Origin: Opeltia flavorubescens
Lineage: Eukaryota > Ascomycota > Lecanoromycetes > Teloschistales > Teloschistaceae
Direction of reading: 5' to 3'
Length of the DNA: 64,000 nucleotides
Assembly (NCBI GenBank): GCA_000442125.1
Contig: KE546974.1
Span: forward strand, 1,364,001-1,428,000
In this document: piece after piece, positions 56,867 through 64,000 of the stretch
Numbering within the stretch: the first letter of the stretch is position 1
Layout of the letters: each line of letters begins with the position of its first letter
Program-made: the position numbers and the translations under genes
The notes under the pieces: generated by a model
Seen by the model: only the letters and a program-made list of their open reading frames with translations
What the model was told of the DNA's origin: nothing
Databases searched by the model: none

Positions 56867-57625
56867 ATGGATTTAACAACTCCATATCTTGCTCGGCCTT
56901 CGCTGTTGATTCTTTTGGCTCTTTTAATCTGCTGCGTTCTTTGCGAACCACCATCACCGTACCGATGTACGGATCTGCCTTCCTGGAAAGGAAATGGCTT
57001 CAACCCTGCGGACTGTATGAGAAGCCTGGACTTTCTTAGGCAGACTGCCGAATCACAGAGACGACGCAGATTTGACTTCTTGCCTGACGGCGTACCAGCC
57101 ACGCACGGGCGTCCAATTCAAAGAGTTCCCTATAAGTTGAGAAGTCGTAAGTTTATCCTGCTTGTATATCAAGATAACCATCTGTCCTTGGTAGACATCG
57201 GGCACATATCCTTTGCCGACTCCCGAGGCTGAGAGCTTCCTAGGGACTTGCACATTGGCAATAACTTTGTTCAGGAACGCCGGCTCTATACCGTCAGGAG
57301 TGGATCCGACAACCCAGCCAATAATTGACGATGAGTCTATGCTGGAGCTTGCGATGCGGGCCGGTGATTTGTATGGCCATTGCGTTCGTCATGGAGAGTT
57401 GGGATGGACACCTGCAGGTGAGTCTTGATAGCAGACGACGCTCTTGTGATTGTGTCTGGTTTGCTGATGGTCACATTCCTGGCAGGCTCGCATGACGGTC
57501 TCGGCATCTTCTTTTGGGGAACAAATTCGGCTAAAGACATGGAGATAAATGGGCCGGGATTAGACAGACTTGCCGTTGGAGTACACCAAAGTGTCACGGA
57601 TGATGAGATCATCGATACAGCTTGA
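56867..57625 (+). CDS. Small secreted protein (197 aa)
   Basis: No known domain recognised. Three exons, 56867-57146, 57244-57417 and 57486-57625, give 197 aa. The N-terminus is a clear signal peptide ('PSLLILLALLICCVLCEPP', cleavage near residue 26). The mature part begins 'PYRCTDLPSWKGNGFNPADC' and has Cys residues in each exon. The first acceptor (57243) was chosen because it alone keeps the frame after the GTAAGT donor, giving 'YKLRSRTCTLAITLF'. The second junction gives 'WTPAGSHDGLGIFFWG', a plausible core strand. Size, signal peptide and cysteine content fit the small-secreted-protein class that includes effector candidates, but that role is inference. Confidence 0.78.
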
Positions 57626-58094
57626 GGGCAGGGTTTTTTGATAGTTTGAAAGAAACTTTGCGTGCCTGCGCAGTGCTCAGATCTGCTTGTCCGGTATGGT
57701 GGAATATTAAGTGGGAGGGTTGGCAGTTGCTGGTCTGGAGTCCCTTGCTGCTTGGCATTTCACTTCTACATTGAGTGTAGATGTTAACACTGCTTTGTTC
57801 TAATAAGCAATGCGTGAAGTTGAATTCAATGGTTGGTTTGAAGACATAATGGCTGACTGTGGCCGCGGACAGGCATTGAACTGGCATATTGTTATAAGAA
57901 GCCGTAAGGTCTGATATCACCAGTCGCATTGGTGATGAGAAAGTTGTGTATCTAAAGACATTGAAATCGTTGGAAAATGCCACGGCTTGAATATTATGCC
58001 ACAATTACGTCAGACGTCTACGCCAGCCCTGCCACAAGCTCGACGCGCTGTTTTTATCGAATAGCGCGCATTTGATCGCATTGTGTTACAGTCC
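57626..58094. other. Intergenic region
   Basis: About 470 nt; probable promoter of the LRR gene. Nothing else seen. Confidence 0.4.
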
Positions 58095-59863
58095 ATGGCG
58101 ACACCTGGAGGCAAGTGAGAAGTCCTTGATTCATCCTGAAGTAATGACTAGTGCAGCTAACATTCCCAAGTAACTCATAGCCTTGCCCTTTCTCAAATCC
58201 ATCGATTTTCGGAGGATGCAACGGACAACGATGTTGCACCGCAACAGGCTGACAGTTACTCCCTCCCGAATCTTTCGGTCTTTTCAGATCTCCCCTCGTT
58301 CCCTCTGGTTAATTGCCGCAAACGAGATCTTGAAGATGAGGCAATTGGAAATTCCAGCGATACACCTCTATTCTCCAGCGATGATCTACCCGCTTCCTCA
58401 GAAAATTACTTCGATCACAGACATAAAAGGCAACGCAAACGTACCTGGTGGGATCACGTCCACTCAGAGCATCGGCCAATAGTTCGCAAGAGAAGCAAAA
58501 GGAAATTCACGAGGAATCTTGACAGTGGAGTTTGGATGGGTAGTGATACTGGTTCAGAAGACGAGCAATATCCTTCGGAGATAGAGAATATGGAAACCAT
58601 CAAGTCTCTGCATGACATGGCTCTGGAAAACACGACAGATCCGGGAGAAATGACTGGGCCTGTTTTCCCCTACTGGGATGATCAACCTACCTCCACGGGA
58701 AATTTCTGGTCATGTCAAAAGGCGGCGGCAAGGCGTATTATGGAACGCGTCTGGGATGGAGAAAACGTTATTGATCTTAAGTATGAGTTCTTTGATCCAT
58801 TGCGAATTTGACAAACTTGGGCTAACTAGGGTCCAGCGACTTCGAACTTGAAAGGCTGCAAGAGCCCACGCTTGAACCTCTTCAGCATTTCGTTAGACGA
58901 CCTCGACCAGCACTCGAAGGTGAATCTAAGCCGGAAGATTACAGCTCCCTCACCCCAGACCTCGAAATCTACCTTGCTAACAACCACCTGAGCCGACTCC
59001 CAGGCCAACTATTCCACTTGGAGTCTCTCACGGTACTGAGCTTACGCGGCAACAACTTAACCGAGCTCCCACCCGCAATCAGCAACCTAGTCAATCTGCG
59101 AGAACTCAACGTTAGCAACAACAAACTTCGATGGCTCCCGTACGAGATCAAAGAACTGCTCGAAAAGAAACTAAGGTTCTTCGGCTTCCACCTCAACCCC
59201 TTCCTTCGCCCACTGCCAAGGCCAACCGCCGCTCCGAAAACTCTGACCTCGCCGCTCTGCTACACCGAAACAGCTTTCTTCAATGCGGATGGTAGCCTTG
59301 CGCGTGGTTCGCCGCCTTCGCCGACCTCGAGACGTTTTTATGAGCCTGACAGGGCTAATCCCACGATCTATTGCGCTCCGGACAACAGCAGCAAATGCCC
59401 TTCTCTCTACGAGATGGCACTACGCGCCTGCTACAAACACCCACAACTCAGTCAACTACCCTTCCTCGTCCCAGACGATGCCCCAGCATCCATCACCCCT
59501 GCGCTTAAACGCACATGGCGACTCAAACAAGAAGGCGAGGGTGGTCAATGCTGCACCATCTGCAATTCCAAATACATAACCCCTCGCACGGAATGGATTG
59601 AGTGGTGGCAATTGGCAGTGAAGGTAAGAGAAAGGACATCTGGGTCTCATGGCGTGGATGAGCCGGATCAGTATATTGAGATCCCACATTCTATCAATGG
59701 GCCTGTGCCATTGTTGAGGAGGGGGTGTAGTTGGGCTTGTGTGAGGAAGGGAGAGGGAGAGGATGAGGGGGGGAGGGGTGTGGNNNNNNNNNNNNNNNTT
59801 CTAGGGGGGCGGAGAAGGAGTGGGGGGTTTAGGGGAGGGGTGGGGGTGGGGGATGGGCTTTGA
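58095..59863 (+). CDS. Leucine-rich-repeat protein with C-terminal Cys motif
   Basis: Three exons, 58095-58114, 58181-58780 and 58837-59863; about 548 codons with a 15-base N run (59784-59798) near the end. Exon 1 (MATPGG..) is inferred, because the long exon 2 frame is open to an upstream stop and a GTGAGA...CATAG intron joins it in phase. Exon 2 is acidic and basic in turns ('HKRQRKRTWWDH', 'GSDTGSEDEQYPSE'). Exon 3 holds about three LRRs ('LEIYLANNHLSRLPGQLF', 'LTVLSLRGNNLTELPPAI', 'LRELNVSNNKLRWLPYEI'). After that comes 'PLCYTETAFFNADGSLARG', 'SLYEMALRACYKHPQLSQLP', and 'CCTICNSKYITPRTEW', a possible small zinc-binding turn. Conserved in ascomycetes as far as I recall; function unknown. 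The reading after about 59750 is unreliable. Confidence 0.78.
59784..59798. other. 15-base N run (assembly gap) in LRR gene
   Basis: Fifteen Ns flanked by G-rich sequence at the 3' end of the LRR frame. Same length as the gap in kog1, so probably a fixed-size placeholder. Confidence 0.95.
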
Positions 59864-60484
59864 GGGTGTATATAGGGGGTGTTTGGTTGTTGGGAGGGTG
59901 GTTGGGGTGTTGATGTGAGATATGGATCAGAAGCTGTGTCGGCTGCAATACAAAGTCTTCTCGGACCATGCCCATATGAGAGGGATTTGGGGGTATGATA
60001 TGCTATCCCCGGGGAATATTCAAGAGTGTGGACATGTATATAGTTCAAATGGAGAAAAAAATAAGAACTATTGTCCTTGGAGGGGGAGAGGAAGGGATTC
60101 AATTCCTTCTAGTCTTTCTTTGATCGACATGAAGATATTCTTTTGGGCAATGGATTCTTTTTTTTTACAAATGGATGAAGGAACGAAAGACACGAGCACA
60201 GGAAATATCGCAGGCTTGGAGAAAGGTATTGGGTTTTGGCAAAAGCTTTCTTAATGAGGGGATAGCCCCTCCCCTTCTTCAATTGTGCTTGCAATAAAGC
60301 TTTCCCCTGTGATCAAAGAAATCCCCCCCTGCTCCCCCTCCACCCACCACTCTATTCCCCTATTCTCCTCCTATCACTTTCACATCCAGCAACCCTTCAC
60401 ATCTCCCACCATCCCCCCTTACACATCCCCCTTCCATCTCCCCTCACATCTCCCCCCTCCTATCTCATCCCCCACATCACATAT
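59864..60484. other. Intergenic region between convergent genes
   Basis: About 620 nt; G-rich at the start and strongly C/T-rich at 60325-60480 before the eS27 stop. No gene seen. Confidence 0.5.
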
Positions 60485-61056
60485 CTACTTCCGCCTAAAA
60501 CTGCACCCCTCCGTCAATCTCGCTTTCCCACCCGTTGGCTGACAAAGCACGGTACTGCATCCCCCGCAGATCACGACGGTCTGGGCGTGCGAGAATACGG
60601 TTGTGATTGTGAAGCAACCGGGGCATTTTACGTCCATGAAGAAGGAGCGGGGGGCGGGGACGAGTGTCTAGGGAGAGAGGAGGGGTGTTAGTGAGTTTTG
60701 AGGGGAGAGGGGGATGAGGTTTGGTGATGGGGTGTGAGGAGCGGGAGAGGAGAGGAGAGGAGATGGGGGACGAGGGAGAGGGAGGGGAGGGGGGAGCAGG
60801 AGAGGGAGGGGAGAAGAGTGAGATGGGGAGAGGGGGAGATGGGGAGGGAGCGGGGAGGAGAGGACGAGAACGTACCTTGAGCTTATGTTTCCGTGTCTCT
60901 GCTTGAGGAGTTGGGTTCAAGAGATCGACTGCTAGAACCTGCGCATGGTGTTAGCTCGCCCATCTCACATCTCGATTTGGGTGGCAAGGAGAGGGAACAA
61001 AAGCGTTTGCGCTTTCTGGCCAGTGTGGGCTTTTGGGAGAAAGAGGAGCGTACCAT
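60485..61056 (-). CDS. rps27: 40S ribosomal protein eS27
   Basis: Small-subunit ribosomal protein with a C4 zinc finger. Three minus-strand exons: 61056-61054 (the ATG alone), 60938-60876 and 60667-60485; 82 aa, the normal length of eS27. After the ATG comes '[20 protein letters not shown]', then '[20 protein letters not shown]', and the second Cys pair in '[14 protein letters not shown]', ending '[10 protein letters not shown]'. All four zinc ligands are intact. Intron 1 (60939-61053, GTACGC...GCGCAG) separates the start codon from the rest; intron 2 (60668-60875, 208 nt) is almost pure C/T on the coding strand. Confidence 0.95.
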
Positions 61057-62009
61057 GTTTGCGACTCTTGTGAGCTTGTTGTATGAGGGGCTTTTTGACT
61101 GCTGTGCGCGTGGAGATGGTAAGGTGGAGGGGGTTTGGTTTGCTTGTGTCTGGGGAGATTTTTGAAGATTCGATGTCGTGTGAGTAATACGCTAGTGCGG
61201 CTAGCGAGATCTGGTTGGGCTGAAGGGTTTGAGCCCTAAGTTCATGGGGTCTTGGCGTTATTCTTCGTGATAGCTTCAAGTCTCTTTGGATGTGTTTAAC
61301 GTTATGGAATCAGCTACTCGAATCAAGGAGTAGTAACAGCTGGAGCTCATGTGTACTTCAGTATGCGTGTATATCTCATCAAGTGGCAGCACGCCATCTT
61401 GTGAGTTTCGTAGTCCAGACGGTTATCTGGCTATAATATGCTCCTCAGTCTTTTTCATCCGGTGTCAATCAAGTTTTCTACCACTGCATGACACCGTATG
61501 GTGGGTTCTTCCTGTTATACTACAGATTATGCCACCCTTTGCGTATCTCTTATTACTCCAGAGCTTACACGGATAGGCTTTGTTTCTCCTTAGCGAGCCT
61601 CTACGGCGGCTCAAATGTTGTGTTCCCTATCGTGCATTACTTGCGCGCGTGTCCGTCTTGATGGGACTTGTGGGCCGTAATCCAAAGATAGATCACGAGG
61701 GGTCCGTCAACTCATTAACTTCATCCTCTCTTCCTTAATGCAACATACCAAGGTTCTGCGAATATCAGAGAGGCCGTATGCTGAGGTCATTGCAAGCAAG
61801 CCTCAAGGATGATCACGCTTCGAATGCTAGATTTGCTCTCATCGGGACTATTGTTCACTGTCTCGACTGCGGCATAGTAGGCAACGAATTTCTCTCGTTT
61901 TGTATTCCACCATGGGGTAGCTTTATCAATCTGTTTCAGAATCGGCGTCTACATGTCACACTGCACCGCCGTACGAAAATCGACATCAAGAGGCAAATTG
62001 AGTTCGCTA
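61057..62009. other. eS27 promoter and intergenic region
   Basis: About 950 nt. The eS27 leader lies at 61057 onward. No further gene, RNA or repeat recognised. Confidence 0.45.
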
Positions 62010-63358
62010 TCATGAAGCTGGACATTGGTTAAGTGGCTGCCCACGCAGCTTCGCGGCCAGCTCACAACCCATACTAACTCCATTTCCTCCATGCTTCCAT
62101 ATATCAATACGTGATCCTTGTGGCAATGCATTCAACCCTGTCGTTGTCTCGTCGCTTTGTCCCCTCCGCTTCTTTCGACCAGNAAATCCCGAGGGATTCG
62201 CGCTGAATGTTGCTAATCCTCCTTTACTGTTCGATAAAGGACTATCGACACAAAGACTGACGAGGGTATCGAACGCAATGCTGATCTGACTGCAGCTGAG
62301 TGTCATAGCTTTATTTGCAGACACTGCAAACGCGCATGTATCTAATGAACCGTCAGCATTGTTACAAATCATACACACGGACAGCGGACGACTCACTCTC
62401 GCTGAAGTACTTCGTTTCACCCAGCTTAAAGTCGACATCTCCAGTTCCAAGTCCGTGGTGTCGTAATTTTGCACAATCTACAACTGCTGGGCCTGCCGTT
62501 CCCTTGTCGCATTGGTAATCCATAGTTTGTTGGCCACTGACTGGATCCCACCACCTCACATCGTCTCTATCTGGCCACATCTCTTCAACTTTCCGGTCGA
62601 AGAGTTGCATTGCTGACCAATAATGCAACTGTTGGACGTCGTTCACCGCATCGGCCCATAGTGTTCGTACGAATGCGAGGACTCGGTCGGCCACCCCAAC
62701 GTCCGTATCGCCTGGCCGATTGGACTTTTTTGGTGGACGCGTCACTGTCACAGTGACGTATTGATCAGTGCTCCTCGGCGATCCCAAAATCTCTATCATT
62801 GAACGTCAAAATCTGGATACAAGATTCTCGAATTCACTTACGGCCATTGGCAAGTGCTGGATTGAGGACGTCTGCTGAACGTGCCAGCCAGCCATACATC
62901 CTGTCAAATCCAGAGATCGTGAAGCCACCGATTCCGGTGGGGAAATCGCCCGTCTCGTCTCCGCCACCTGGACATTGCTGGATCACATAGCCAGCCATTC
63001 CCCGAATTGTGTCTGGGAATAGACTGATTCTGGTTGTGTCGACTGCTGCCGGACNTCCCAGCTCTACTGTGATCGTGCAAGAACCTGAGAGCTTTGTCAA
63101 TATTTCACGCCGTACAAACACTTAAGAGATTATCGCGACTGATTTACCAATTGTTTTACTCCACGGCAATGTGTATGCATCCTCGACGATACCGCTTGTC
63201 GTATAATAAGGTACTGCATCATTCCCTCGAGGTAAGAAACTACCCGCTATCTGACAATCTCCTGCATCTATCTCGACGCCATATCTTGGACTGCATTTAT
63301 GAAAGTCAGCCCAGGTTTGAGGTGGCAGAATAGGAAGGAACGCAGGGACTGCAGCCAT
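62010..63358 (-). CDS. Uncharacterised 393-aa protein, four exons
   Basis: Function not recognised. Minus-strand exons 63358-63148, 63084-62842, 62792-62397 and 62341-62010 join in phase through introns of 63, 49 and 55 nt to give 393 aa. No signal peptide is evident ('MAAVPAFLPILPPQTWADFH'). Exon 2 contains 'PDTIRGMAGYVIQQCPGG' and 'GGFTISGFDRMYGWLAR'. Exon 3 has 'ADRVLAFVRTLWADAVNDVQ' and a Trp-rich 'DRDDVRWWDPVSG'. Exon 4 has 'CAFAVSANKAMTLSCSQI' and ends 'GQPLNQCPAS'. Cysteines are spaced through the chain as in secreted or wall-associated proteins, so a missed upstream signal-peptide exon is possible. Two single Ns (62183, 63055) lie in coding sequence and leave single residues unknown. 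Confidence 0.7.
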
Positions 63359-63712
63359 GTTGTTGGATGAGGATTACAGGAGGCTTGTTACTTTTCTTTA
63401 CTGTTTAAGGACAACTTTCTTTATTCGACAAATCTATTAATATTTGCCGTTCTGTGGATCTTACACTTAGCCGTTGGAAGCTAATGGCTGTCGCGTGGCT
63501 GCTGCAAGGTACAATCTGAGCGGCCGAGAAAATTCCGGTTTGCGCTCTTGCGCTACGGCTCAATGTGGCGAAATAGACTGGTATCAAGGGAATGTTTTAA
63601 TGATCGGAATGATTGGTAAATTCTTTTTATTCAAGCCGAGCAGATCAACGCCAAAAAAGGTTTGTCCTGGCCGTCCTTTGGTGCTTCCGAGTCTACGGCC
63701 AACGGCATTGAT

Positions 63713-63940
63713 TCAAGGTTCCCATGGTGTGCCAATTATCATCCAGCGTACTTCCCCATTGATGACGATACGAATCGTTCCATCAGGCAGCTCAGCAAGT
63801 GCAATAAAATTGTGTGGTCCAAGGGCTGGCAAGTTGGCCACGGCATCGACATCGATCCCCGCACGACTCGCCAGACACAGCCTCATAACTGCTATAAGCA
63901 GGACATGGTACGCTTCGGCTTGAGTAGGTGTGCCAGGCAT
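63713..63940 (-). CDS. Small hypothetical protein (75 aa)
   Basis: Minus-strand frame from ATG 63940 to TGA 63713 with protein-like composition ('HVLLIAVMRLCLASRAGIDV', 'LPDGTIRIVINGEVRWMIIG'). Could be a complete small protein or the exon of a longer gene. No family recognised. Confidence 0.35.
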   Translation of the reverse strand: MPGTPTQAEAYHVLLIAVMRLCLASRAGIDVDAVANLPALGPHNFIALAELPDGTIRIVINGEVRWMIIGTPWEP

Positions 63941-64000
63941 TTTTGATGATTTGTGATGTCTGTGCTATGAATTAGCCATCACTCTTCATTTCATTGTATG

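Noticed and set aside
1-64000. CRISPR arrays, riboswitches, bacterial operons or phage
   Set aside because: The window is fungal nuclear DNA with spliceosomal introns; no such structures were seen.

Overview
This is a chromosomal window from a filamentous ascomycete (Pezizomycotina). The genes have short GT-AG introns of about 47-230 nt. The protein families are fungal: a Kog1-type TORC1 subunit, the CK1 kinase, ribosomal protein eS27, a PA-TM-RING ligase, a modin-like protein and a NACHT-ankyrin NLR. The one large repeat block is AT-rich and carries the C-to-T / G-to-A scars of repeat-induced point mutation (RIP). Class is not certain; Leotiomycetes would fit, but that is a guess.

Positions 1-28350 are gene space. 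In order they hold the 3' part of KOG1 (+), an IPA-type protein (-), an unknown 416-aa protein (-), tRNA-Leu(UAA) (-), a CK1 kinase (-), a conserved disordered protein (-), a PA-TM-RING E3 ligase (-), a putative secreted protein with two tandem copies of one domain (-), and a Gly/Ser/Thr-rich protein with DPRVDSD repeats (-). Exon coordinates are given wherever the reading frames and splice signals agree.

Positions 28351-39053 are a nested transposon. A roughly 1.4-kb Tc1/mariner-like DNA element, with its transposase on the minus strand, is split by a 9.28-kb Ty3/gypsy chromovirus on the plus strand. The retroelement has two 295-bp LTRs and a target-site duplication AGAAT/AAAAT. Both elements are full of stops, and RIP-type changes hit catalytic and metal-binding codons. 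Between the chromodomain and the 3' LTR lie three different minisatellites and an extra decayed reading frame that I could not assign.

Positions 39054-52000 look like an accessory zone: a modin-like gene (-), an F-box/LRR gene (-) divergent from a CECR5-type HAD hydrolase (+), a conserved 668-aa protein (+), and a NACHT-ankyrin gene (-) with one in-frame stop and two apparent frameshifts.

Positions 53307-64000 hold tRNA-Glu(UUC) with an intron, a salicylate-hydroxylase-like FAD monooxygenase (+), a small secreted protein (+), a leucine-rich-repeat protein (+), eS27 (-), an unknown 393-aa protein (-) and a 75-codon open frame (-). The housekeeping genes (KOG1, CK1, eS27, HAD hydrolase) mark stable chromosome. 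The transposon, the modin-like gene and the broken NLR mark the faster-evolving part. Two 15-base N runs, both next to G-rich tracts, fall in the 3' ends of KOG1 and the LRR gene.
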